From: Zonotrichia leucophrys gambelii
Lineage: Eukaryota > Chordata > Aves > Passeriformes > Passerellidae
Assembly: GCF_028769735.1 (NCBI RefSeq)
Contig: NC_088178.1
Location: 26,061,357-26,125,356, forward strand
DNA length: 64,000 bases
Direction: 5' to 3'
Position 1 is the stretch's first letter. Each line of letters begins with the position of its first letter. Below are positions 22,001-33,800 of this stretch, in pieces. The notes under the pieces were generated by a model. That model saw nothing but the letters and a program-made list of their open reading frames with translations, did not search any database and was not told the DNA's origin. The position numbers were made by a program, and so were the translations under genes.

Positions 22001-22926
22001 CAGGACAAGCACGGGCAGAGGCAGTGTGTGGCCCACAGCCGGGGCCAGGGCGTTTATGCCGTCGCCAGGTGCTGCACGTGGCCCAGGGCTGGGTGCTGGA
22101 TCAAGGCCGGGTCCCCGGGGGCCGAGGGTGCCCAGTGCTCCCCAGGAGAACACGTGCTGACCGGTAACACCCAACACACGGGGTCAGACCTTTGGGCCTG
22201 ATGGACAAGGGTGTTTCTACCAGAAACGCTCTGGGATTTGGGGTAAAAGGGTGCATGTGCTGTGTGCATGGAGGGGGGAATGTTCAGGGCTCTCTGGGGA
22301 CATCCTTGGCACCACAGTGTATGCTGGGATGCTGCCATGGCTGCTCTGTACCCACATCCCCTCTCCCCCGGGCAGGGTGCAGTTTCCACTCCCCATCCCT
22401 GGTGCTGGGTGCTGGGGGCAGGCCCGTGGAGGGGCTGGGGAGGGGGCCCAGCCGCTGTGCCAGCAGGACAGAGGGGGTGGCACATGCCCTGTGCTGCCCC
22501 AGGGCCAGCCTTGAGTGCCGGCTGGAGGAGCACACAGCCCTGGAACACGAGGACAAGGTAGGGATGGGCCATGCTCCTCTGCCCTGCTGTTGTGTCTGCA
22601 TGTCCTTCTGCCACCCTGATGGCTTTTGGGTGTGGCTGTCCCAACCCCAGCCCTCAGTGCTGTCCCCAGCTGTGATGGGATGGGTGACATCAGCCACATC
22701 TCCCTGAGCTGTGGGGCCACTGGGGACGGGCAGGCCCTGTGCTGACCCATGGATGGTGACGTCTGCTCCCCGTTAGGTGACAGTGTCCTGTGAGGATGGC
22801 TGGACGCTGACAGGCTGTAACACCCTGTCCCAGAGCTCCGTGGGAATTGAGGACAATTCCTGCGTGACCACTGCTGGCCCTGGTGGCATTTCGGCTGTGG
22901 CCATCTGCTGCCGGAGCCGGCAGTAG
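19020..22926 (+). CDS. PCSK9: PCSK9, proprotein convertase subtilisin/kexin type 9
   Basis: Twelve coding exons: 19020-19151, 19255-19440, 19542-19665, 19873-20006, 20333-20474, 20549-20736, 20842-21025, 21275-21445, 21733-21884, 22004-22163, 22376-22557, 22777-22926. They join in phase to 634 aa (human 692, also 12 exons). Residues 1 to about 21 are a signal peptide, followed by the prodomain. The autocleavage site VFAQ|SIPW falls at 125/126. The catalytic residues are Asp159 (YLLDSS), His199 (CDSHGTH) and Ser356 (SGTSQAAA), with oxyanion Asn287 (AAGNY). The C-terminal domain keeps all 18 cysteines of the three human modules. PCSK9 is secreted and directs LDL receptor to lysosomal degradation. 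Odd features: a shortened acidic N-terminus, furin site changed to HLHR, Glu at human Asp374, no Asn533 glycosylation site, and a GC donor after exon 7. No frameshift or internal stop was found. Confidence 0.95.
19184..19228. repeat. GT-rich microsatellite in PCSK9 intron 1
   Basis: An imperfect (GT)n/(GTCT) array on the + strand fills much of the 103-bp first intron and ends about 25 bases before the exon 2 acceptor. Confidence 0.85.
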
Positions 22927-23760
22927 GGACACACCGAGCTGAGGGGAGGCTCCTGGGGCACAGCAGGGATGGAGGCCTTGCTGCACCCGTGTGTCCCTGG
23001 CTCGGTGCCTTTCCAGAACAATCCATGCTCCGACATGCAGCTGATGACCGGACTCGTCTGCCCCTCGCACACGGTGGGGTGAGGATCCAGGGCCAGCATC
23101 CAGGGCGGCTCTGCAAGAGCTCTCCAGGCATCCCCCATGCAGCTGGAGCCCTGTCCCATCACTGGAGTCATCCCAGAGTCCTTTCCCTGCCGTGCACTGT
23201 TTCTTGCTATAACCACCTTGACAGAACAAGCTGTGGTGGTGTCACCCAACACAGGAAAAATCCACCACTTTTTAAAGAAAAAATGTTGTGAGGATCACTC
23301 CTTCCTTTCCTGCTTAGTTGCTCATTAGTTGTCAGCTAATGCTGCTTAGCACCTGGAAAAATCTTAGTTTAGCCATTTTGGGGCAGTTTTATAATTGCCT
23401 AATGGTATTCCTAGGAGATTTCTTTACTTTTGAGTCAAGTGTAAGGGCTTTAGTTTAAACAGCCTGCTTGGTTAATTAGATTTTTATCTGCATTGCTACA
23501 GTCAGCTACTGCTTCATTAGTGCTTTTTTTGTTGTTGAGTCAAAGTTAATGATCTGCTGGTGTTATGTGTTAACAGTTTCAGGTCTTCCCAAGACACATA
23601 GAACTGTAGAAAGCTGCAATTCCTTTAAAACAACCCCAGAATGAAGAAAAATCTTTCATAGCACCTTAGTTTTTACATTTGTACCTTAAATATTTACTTG
23701 GAGTTTTATAAAGGAGCATTTTATAAATGTTTTTTTAAAATAAAATTCATAGACCTGTGC
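22927..23760 (+). terminator. PCSK9 3' UTR and poly(A) signal
   Basis: The first canonical AATAAA after the stop codon is at 23739-23744, implying a 3' UTR of about 0.8 kb. From about 23270 the sequence turns AT-rich. The assignment is inferred. Confidence 0.5.
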
Positions 23761-25420
23761 TCTTGTGGTCCTTTGTTTGACTTCACAGACATCTCCCTGG
23801 GGAATTGGTCTGGAAGAGGGAAGGGGGACCCATCCAGCAGGGATTCTGCTTTGTCAGTGGGATCCAGGGTGCTCCTGGATGGCAGCTGGCACCTTTGGAA
23901 GTTGGCACAGACACCTTGCCCACAGCTGGGCTGTGCTCTGGGACTGTGTTGTCCCCACACACACCAGACCAGGAGTTTGTTTTAACAACAGTGGTGCAGG
24001 GGAAACGGTTCCAGTTATGGAAACAAACATGGGCCAGCTTTGGGAATGTGCCCTTGAACTTGGGTTGCTGCTGTTCCTTCACTTGGGAAGGGCTGGAGCC
24101 CCGGGAAGGAGACAAAGCTTGGCTCAGAGCAGGGAAAGGCTGAGAAGCACCAGCAGCCACCAAAGCTGGGTCTCACTTCTGTTTAGCAGCCTCCTGGTAC
24201 TACAATATATAATTTTTGTGGTGTTATCTGAGGATAGATTTAAAAACCTCACAGTTTGATACCACAAGCTCCAGGTTAACCTGTCATTTGGGTGTTTTTC
24301 CCCATCCAAAAGCCCCCTGCAGCTCTGTTACTCCGGCTTTAATTGGCAAGAGAAGACAAACCCAGCACAAAACACCACTTTGAAAGGTTGAAACTAATTC
24401 TTACTTGTTAACTAAAGCTGGCAAAAGCCCAACCCTAATCTAAACATGTAATTATATAACATGGACATAATTACAGCCCATAATTCCATTCAGCTGGAAC
24501 CTGAATTCTGCACAAAGAGGCAGAAAAGAAAAAGGGATGTCAGCCCGAGAGCTCCTGGACAGCTCTGACACCGAGGGTGATTTCTCAGCAGGCTCCTTGG
24601 CTGTCACCTCTCAAAACACACACCAGGATTTCAGCTCTGCTGCCTGCCCTGCCAGAGGGGAGGATCCAGCACAAGGTGAGAGCATGCTCCACGCCTGATA
24701 AGCCAGACAGAGCTTCCACAGCTCAGCTCAAGCCTTCATAAGCCTGGTGGAAGGAAACAATATTAAAAGATTAGCCCTTACTTTGTGCCTTGTACGTGAG
24801 TAGGTGGAAAAGCCTCTCAGTGAGGAGAGCAGGGCTGATGCCAGGGGTGCTGATCCCAGTCCTGGCAGCACTTGGCAATGCCCAGCCCATGCTGCCAGGA
24901 CCAACAGGGGAGAGCAGAGGCTGGAAAAGTGGGAGTTCTTGTCCTTGGAGCAGGGGACAAAGGCAGAGTGGGGATGGCAGCCCCAGCTGCAGCTCCTGGC
25001 TCCCAAACAAGTGAGTGATGGAACACCAGCTGTGTGTGCACCCCTCTGGCCCTCACCCCTGTGAGAGGCAGGATGAATTCACACCCAGCTCGCCCACAAA
25101 TCTCAGATCTGACACACAAAATCCGCTCTAATCCGCCCCTGTGAGCGTGGCCAGGGTAAATCACTCTGCTGAGGGCAGGAGAGGCTGCACAGAGGTGCAG
25201 ATGTGACAGAGCCCCAGCACATGCTGTGGCATAAGGAAATACAGCAGGGCAGCCCCAGGGCCACTCAGCTGCTTCCACTGACTCTGGACTGGAGCCAGAA
25301 CAGCGCTCAGGGCACCCTTGAGGAGCTCAGCATCTGCAGGGCTGGCCCATGGAGGTTCAGGGTAAGAGGATCAACAAGAAAAGAGTATAACAGGGTGTGC
25401 ACAGTCTAAAGATTACACTA
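23761..25420. other. Intergenic region between convergent PCSK9 and USP24
   Basis: No coding exon, RNA gene or recognisable mobile element is seen between the two probable transcript ends. Confidence 0.5.
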
Positions 25421-25424
25421 GTTT

Positions 25425-27815
25425 TCTGTGAAAGGAATAACTTTATTCCATTGACCAGGAATCCCAAGACTGTTCATCAAGACTGCCTATTTTTCCAGTG
25501 CCAAACGTCTATGCATTAATTGGACAATATCTCCCCGAGCGCTCACAGGCAGGCTGTGGCTGCTCCTCACTGAACATTTTGTAAGCTGTATAAAAACATT
25601 TTCATCCAAAAAGATTGGCAGTAAAAATTACAACATATAAATGCATCACAATTTACACAAAAACTAGTTTGGTTTTTTTTTCTTTTTTTTTTTGTCGAAC
25701 TCTATTTTCCAAAAAATAATCTTCAGCAGGTTCGAATGACAGCAGCTGGAAACAAAAATAAGTGACCAAGTATCATCTTATTGCAAATTATAACCACTGA
25801 CTTTGTACAAGCGTGAGCAGAAGGGTGAAAAAGTTTGTATTGGTTTCAGGCAGACAGTGGTGATGAGCCATCCTGATGCAATTCCCACCAAGGCTTCCCT
25901 GGGCCTGCGGCTAGCGAGGATGTTGTTTCCATAGGAAATAACAGGAACCTGAAGTGACAAGTGGTGCCAACCCATGGGAACATGACCAGCTTCTCCCATC
26001 ACAGCTGTCTACTGACTCCTTGGGAAGATTCATGGCCCATTACCAAAGCATTTGGGGGTGGGGGAAGGAGGGAAGGAAGGGGGGGGTGTCTGTAAGAAAT
26101 GATTAGTTCGAAATTAATTTAAAACGCATCACATTTAAAACGTCCCAGCACATCATCAGAAACATTTACAAAATGCTAACTCTGCCCTGTGTCTGTGAAG
26201 ACACTGTGGTGCCCCCCTGCACTCCATCCTACCCCACAATAAGTTACAAAGCTGTATAGCTGACATCACATGCCGTGGTTCCTTCCAACAGTGAAATGAC
26301 TGGTTACTTTCAATATTAGTGCACAACAGTGAAAAGCTGTCTGCTGCTCCGTGTTTTGGCAGCAGCCTGTGAAAAGAAACAAAAAAAAAAAGGCACTTTT
26401 TGGCTGGTTGTGCCTTTAACTTGGCAAATTTGTCTATTCTGGAGGTACCCAGGCACTCCTTAAGATGTCCCCCGTTTCTGTGCATGTTTGTTTATATAAT
26501 TTTTTCAAAGTAAGGCAGAATCCATAAATAAAGGCAAAAAGCAGTGCAGAAAATGTGACAAACACAAAATGTACAAAAGATGAAGTTAGTTGGCACAAAA
26601 GAAGCTTGAATCCAGAGCCAGAAATCACTGAACTGCACTTGACATAGAAAACAAAACTGTGCTCAAATCATCCCAACTGGTTTCCAGTTATTTGTGAGCA
26701 AATTAAAAGAGCTGTGATATTTTAAACGTTGCCTGGTCAAGTGAAAATGCAAACAAAGCCAATTCTTTCTTTCCCTGTGTTAAAATTGCTCTAAAATCTG
26801 CACAACAGTGTTCCCAGCTCACTCAAGGAATTATTCATCATATACAACCAATACCAACTTTCTCAGTTATTTCAAAGCATAAGCAAGTGATTGCAGATCC
26901 ATGACTGAGACTACATTTTATTCAATATGTCTCCAAAGGTTAAAAAAATGTAATGAGTAAAACTGCAACAGCATTCCTTCTTAAAGTGCTTTTTTTCTTT
27001 TAAACTACTCATTAACTTTTTCTTTTTTTTTCCTTTTTAATTCACCAACATCCTTGAATAATAAATGCTTGCATACCTAGAGAACAAAGCTTTTCTTTTA
27101 CTGCCCTTCCCAGCTGTCTGAAGGGTTTTTGGAAGGGAAAGATGACTCATTCCAGAGCTCCTTTACCAACTCATTCCATAAGGAATTGCTCTTCTTACAG
27201 AGCAATCCTGCTGATCTTTCTCATCAAGAGCTTTACAAATTAGCAGGGAGACATATTAAATACAGAAGTCCTTATGTAAACCCATTCTTTAACTAATATT
27301 TTACAATGAAATGTAAGTCATCACACATCTTTACAGAAATTTGAATATTCCTATTCAATATTATCAGAAAGATTAAAAATTTGCCCTCCATACATAAGGG
27401 CAGTCTGTTTCTTTTTTTTTTCCTGTATAAAAACCAAAAGAATTTTTTTTTTTGCAGCATCACAGAAAAGCAACAGTTTTACATTCACTCATTTAATGTT
27501 CACATAAAAATTCAACCACTAGCGTTTGTGTATCTGATAAAATCTTCTTGACAAACTTGGTTTCGGTGTTTTTTGGACTGTCACAAGCTACTGCAGGTGA
27601 GGATGCAGTTTTCTAGAGCATTTGTTGATCTGAAGCCTTTGTGGCTAAAAAAATGCTTTTATCTTGCAGGGAAACAACCTCCTCCAGCATCTCCTCTGGT
27701 CCTGTGAAGCCACTGCTCCCCCAGACTCCCAATGGCATCAGCAACACGACTCCAGTTCCAGCAGGGACCAGGCATTGAATGTTTGAGCTGGTTCTTGTGT
27801 TCACAGGGGTCTCCT
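25425..27815 (-). terminator. USP24 3' UTR and poly(A) signal
   Basis: On the minus strand AATAAA occurs at 25447-25442 (TTTATT on the + strand), about 2.4 kb after the USP24 stop codon. The interval is AT-rich with several T and A runs and no introns that I can see. Upstream AATAAA motifs, for example near 26917-26922, could give shorter forms. Confidence 0.6.
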
Positions 27816-30800
27816 CTAAGGGTCAACGTCATCAAGGTCACTTTTAGGCTCCCCAATCATCATAGGAGACTCTGAGCCCTTTCAAACAGGGGACAGGGAG
27901 AGAAGGTCACAGTCACTTTTGTAAATGCACAGCTGTTCACAGTATGGTCAGTGATGGCTCTGACCTGACCCCAAGGGAGCAGCTGCCCCACAGAGGCACA
28001 CACCAGGATGTAAGGGGGTAAATCTGCCCTCATTTTACCTGCTGCAGGTGCCTCTCTCCATTCTCATTGGCAGGGCTGCTTTCTGACCCATTGCTGCTTC
28101 CAGACTGATCCTTCTCATTCAGCAGGGCTGTGGCATAGGCCAGAGTGTCCTGAGTTGCAAACAGTCCAAGAGAGTGTCAGGAGGCATGGTGAGCATTTCA
28201 CATTTTTTAACATTTTTATTGTTTTATTATTATTGTTTTAAAACAATAATAGCTGCTGTAGTGAGACAGCCAAGTCACCACAGCCAAGTGGTGAAACAGC
28301 TGAGTTACCACTAATGAGCGAATACTCATTAGTGAGTATTCACTAATATCAGTCAGGGGTTAATTTTGTCCAGGAACAACCACAGGGGCTGAGCTTCTAA
28401 AGGAAAACCAGTCTGAAGTGCACTGAAATATCACAGAATCATTAAGGCTGGAAAAGATCTTAAGATCATCAAGTCCAATTGCCAAACCAGCACCACCACC
28501 GTGCTCATCACTAAACCACGGCCTCAAGTGCTGTATCCACATATTTTCTGAACATTTCCAGGGATGGTGACTAAAGCTGCCAAACCCAAAGATGCTTCCA
28601 AGAAAAGAAGTGAGCAAGTTTAACATCCTCTGCCAGGATGACACATACCTGTGCTGAAATAGTGCGCTGGAAGGTTTTTGCAGTGGATGTTTCATTGGAC
28701 ACGTTACTCTGAGGAGCCCAGTAATGTTCAGACATCTGCATAAAAAGCCAAGAAAGCCATAAAATTTGCCATTTGATTTTTACTTGTGTAAAGCCTCAAC
28801 CACATGTGATAGTGGGTGAACTAAGACTGGAAAAAGCTTCCTGAATCCTCTGGCAGTGAGCTGGAGATCTGGGGCACAGACACTTTAAATGCAGCCACAC
28901 AAAGGTTGCTGTCCCTCAGCTGCAAACCAGCACCCAACTTCTGCTGAGCTCCAAGTTTCCAAAGTGTCCTTGGGTACTTATGAAAGATATGTTGGCCAAA
29001 CTATGTTGAGTTTTGAGGGAAGAACAAACACTACACGTGTGGGAGGAAAAGCTCTATCAGTCGGCAGCTGTGCTTTGTGCAAAGCTGTGATGATTCTGTA
29101 AGGAATCCAATCATTTAAACATTCTCCTGCATCAACACACAGGCAATGGAAAACTGCTTTTTTGAAAAAGCTGAAGCCTCCCAACACGAATACAGTGGCA
29201 CTGAAAACTTCCCACATAGCAAAGAATAATCACTGCAGCCATTCACACTTGGTTTTATTCACTGTAAATGCATTTATGCCTGAAATATGTGGGGGGCTAC
29301 TGAAATTTTGGCATGGCATCAGATTAGCTGCATCCAAGTAGTCCTTGTAAAAAATGAGGTATTTTGTCTTTAGAGCCATCTCAGAGAGCCATGCAGAGGA
29401 TGGAGACTATCCATCCATGATCATTGTTGTAAATGAGTGACAATTTCCCTGTTACAGCCAAATTACCTTTTTCTGTAGCCACTGCACAGCCCAACTCCAG
29501 TGGTGTGAATTCTCCTTGAAGTAATCTTTTGCAGTAGGGCACCTTGGGAATTGAAATTATATTCATTAGTCAGGAACAGGGCATTCTGGACAACACTAAA
29601 AAAATTACAAAAAAAATACAAAGACTTTTCTCTCTTTGCACTGCTGCCCTCTGTGTGCACTGTTATCACTGCAAACTGACTTAAACTGTACAGCCCTGTT
29701 GATAACTGAATTAGCAAAAGCAATAATTTCAGTAAAATATACTCAAATCAGTCTACCCCACAGGTTCACGTATTTCAGAATTATGCTTTATTGGGACATA
29801 TGCCAAGTTCTAAACAAAGAGAATTTAGGACTCATAACATTTCAAAAACCTGGAACAGCTTCCCTATGTTTATCTGGTGTTAATGTCAAACTCCTGCTGT
29901 GCAGAATGGCCTTTTTCTTTATAAACACCAATTACCATTTGTTACCTGAGATATCCCTTCAGGTACCAACCAGTAAAGATTTCACTTCACACTGGCACTT
30001 GTACTACCAAGACCTTGCACAGTAACAAAGGCTAAAAAACTGATCAAAACCAGGAGTAGTAGGTTTGACAACAGTCACAGAGGGAGCTAAGGCAGGGATG
30101 AGGTTAAAGCCTGAGACCTTCACTACTCACTTCTGAGCCAGGGTAACCAGGAACTTGACACACTGGTAGCAACGGCTGCTGTCCACGTGGTTGCTGTGGT
30201 GCATCAAGGCTGTGGGGAGAAACACATGGATTAGAAACCACAGCCCAGAATTTCATCTACCAGCCAGTCTGGAGGCAAAGATGAAGCTAAAATTTTAAGT
30301 TAGGGAATAGATTTTGTTTCTACAGATGTGAGCATGAGTATTTGTGTTAAACACACTGCTCTAAGTGCTGGTAGTCTTGAATCTTCCACAACTCTACTGG
30401 ATTAAAAATAGAACTGCTGCATTTTCACTTTGATCTTTCAAATGCAGTACCTGAATTTTAAACAGCCCTAATGCAGTTATTCTTCCCCTATAATCCATTC
30501 TCTGTTAGATAATCACTATGGTTACATTTGTCTGAAGGAAAAAAAAAAATTGTCTGAAACCCCCATAAATGAACCAGATCACCAGCTTCCACCTGGATCA
30601 AAGTTTGCAAAGCCAGAGGAATGTTTAAAGCTTCTCCACATAAACAAGCATAGCAGAATTCAACAGCCATGAAAATGTTCCATGGGAGACTCAGGCAAAA
30701 CCCCAGGCCATTCTTACCAGCAAGTTTTCTCTACCATGAATTCCCACCGCTTGAACAAAATTCTCTGACTGAGGAGAAGCACAAAGATTTCCACAGAGCT

Positions 30801-33800
30801 GCCCCAATCAGATTTGCTACTCAAAAGTTGCTCTGTCCATAGCAGTCAGCAAAGAACACTGTACTGAAACCTCCAAAGCTGGCAAAAATTGTTTGGGAAT
30901 TGCAAATTGCCAATTTTAATACTGTTGAAGCAGAGCAGATGATAAAAATTACAGCAGTGCTGTACTACAAATTATGCACAAACATCCTATTAAGGAGCAC
31001 CAAAACCTATTATGTGCTGATTTCCCTTTCCTGGATTAAAACCAGTCAGTGTGAGGTATCCTGTTCAATGCTGTTGTGAGGAAACTTCAAGGTAAAACTA
31101 AAAGTTTCACTCCCAAACCTCAGGGCAGTTCTCAAAGCCTTCAACATGAAAATCCAATTGAACACTTGCACTTCTCCTCTGCAGAGGAAAAAAGGTCATG
31201 TATTGCTCAAGTTACAGCACAGAATTGGTCCAACTGGGACCAATTTATCCAGAAATTAAAATAATCACTTAGCTATTCTCTTACACTGCTGCATATTTCC
31301 TTCTCTGCCATCAACTACACATGGAAACTACTAAACAGGGGAGCACTGATGAGAGAAATGAAGAACAAAGCTAAATACTCTTTCTCCCTAAATCAGAATC
31401 CAAAATAACTGAAGGTGAAAGCCACAATCTGAAGCAGCTCCTCACCCAAACAGCCATGAAAGAGCTGCTCCTGCTGCACTAACCCATCAGAGGGGTTCTC
31501 TGTGTAACCCCACAGTTCATTTACACACCAAAGCTGCTTCTCCTGATGCACATGAAATAAGTTATTTCTTTATATATCTTATTGCTTCTGAGTTTTTTCT
31601 CTTTGAATGCTTCAGTAACCTCACTTCAGTAAAGTTTTGTATCTAATGGAGAGACAACACTTTGTATGAGCAGCAACAGGTGGGAGCCACCTGTCCCACT
31701 GTGGGGCTCTGCTGCAGTCAGCAGGGCAAGCATCCTGCTGGGTGAACCAGGTTCTCTTTATGGTAATCAGGATGCTGACAAAACAAAAGACTGGCAGCTT
31801 CTTTAGATATGCAGGAAATAAAAATTAATGTTAAGGTTACAGGATTCAAACAGTTCCTCTATTATGGTAATCAAAGGCACTTTTCTTCCTCCCCATTACA
31901 CACCTGATCTGATCTGCCCCTTATTTTATTAAGTTAGCTCTCTTTCCTGTTCAATTCCTTTCTAGTTTGCTTCACTGTAACATTCCAATAGTTATTCTGG
32001 ATTTTCTTTGAGCATTTTTGGAGTGATTAAATTGGGGCTCAATAAAATATGTCAAGTTTTTTTCCCTGAGAAGTACAACAATTTAGGAGGATTAGGAGCC
32101 AGGAGATGGAGTGAACCTCTACCACCATGAGGGTCAGTAGGAGACAGGAGTGTTCACCCACTGGCTTACTTGCCTATTAATCCATTTTCAGTTTCAAAGG
32201 CAAATTTGATGCGCTCTACTTGCAATGGGTCTTCAATAACCTGTTAGGAAAGAAAAATATCAACTTAGGTAAGTTGTGTGTGATTCTGTATCTATGGAAT
32301 GTTTTACCCACCCCCACATGCAAAACAAGTAGGACTCAAGTTTCATGTGTCACTGGATTTTCAAGACAGAAATTTAGGAAGTAATAAAACTTCAGACTGA
32401 AGGATTAAAATATGTGTGGATGTTGAAATAACCAACGCAGTCCCAACTTTTTTCATTACACATCAATACAAAAATCTGTCCTGTACAAATTTTACCCTTC
32501 ACCTACCAGGATCTCATGGAGTAACTGGAATATGTTTTTCAGTTCATGAGGAGGAGCAGTTTCCAGTTGAGTCTGCATGTAAGAAAAAGTTACTTAGATA
32601 GCAAAATAAGCTGGTTAAGCAAAGAATTTCAAGACAGCTTTACAGATTTTTGAAAATTTATAAATTTAAACAATAAAGGCCTAAGAAAACCTAAACCCCA
32701 ACACCCCCTCCAAATCCAGCAAAGTGGATTGGTCTGTGGTGATGGCACAAGACACAGGGTGACCAAAGGCTGGGAGAAACACCCATGGGACAGGTTTGTG
32801 CTGGCTTTGTGTGTACCTTGATGAAGTGCAGCACAGTGAAGGAGAAGTGCTCGTTGCAGAAGCAGCAGTACACCACCATCTCCATGAGCACCGACAGCGA
32901 CCCCGTCAGCTCCCGCAGTGCGTGCATCACCTGTGGGCACAGCACTCCCTTCACACACAGCTGCCTCCCAGAAAACAAGGCTGGAACATGGTGTTTGCCC
33001 TCCCCAGGAAGGATGCAGCTCTTTTCCCCAGTGCCTGCATGGCCCAGGAGGCTGAACCCTTGCCCTCAAATCACTCCTTCAGTTCCTGATTCTCACCGCC
33101 AAGGGTCGAGCATCATCCATTGAGTCAGACCAACTCAAGGTAGAACCTGAATTTGATATGGTAAAAAGCTGCAAAGGCCCTTGCAAAATGTGCATAAAAC
33201 CAGTCTGTGCATAAAACCAGGCCCCAAAGCTTAGGGATACACTAGAATATGAAGAGGACGAGAAACTAAAGGTGCTTTCTTGTTTAGGCCTAAAATAGCC
33301 ACTGGTGTTGGATATTCAGTCTTTTGCATGAAAAGATTTGTCAAAGGAATACATCATGTAAGTTTTTAGGTTCAAGCAGGGCAGAATTTAGAGCAGATAC
33401 CTCCATTAAGTAGGGTTTTCCCTCAGACAGGAATAGCAAGGCTTCCACTTCTTCATGGAGTGCCAGAAGTGGCCCTGAAGCGGTGATGCTGAGAGGTGGA
33501 CGCTGCTTAAAGAGACCAGGAGCTATAACAGCAAATACAAAAACAATCCACTCATAGATTAGTTTGTTCTAACACACCTTGAAGACACTGCTGCTCATTT
33601 GGCACCATGAAATCCCTCATGACACTCATCTCAACTAGTTTATAGCTCGTGTGCTACCACTCCAAGTAACAAATCTCTTGCACCCTGAAGTGTCACTTAT
33701 TTTAGTGACAGCAGACAAAAGAACTGCAGGAAGGTCAAAGCAAAATGTCCACAGACTATCAGTAGTTTGAGCTTTAGTTTTACTCCCAATCCCTCTTGCA

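Noticed and set aside
20218..22008. 596-codon open frame antisense to PCSK9
   Set aside because: It is the shadow of GC-rich PCSK9 exons and introns, with no homology or codon signal of its own.
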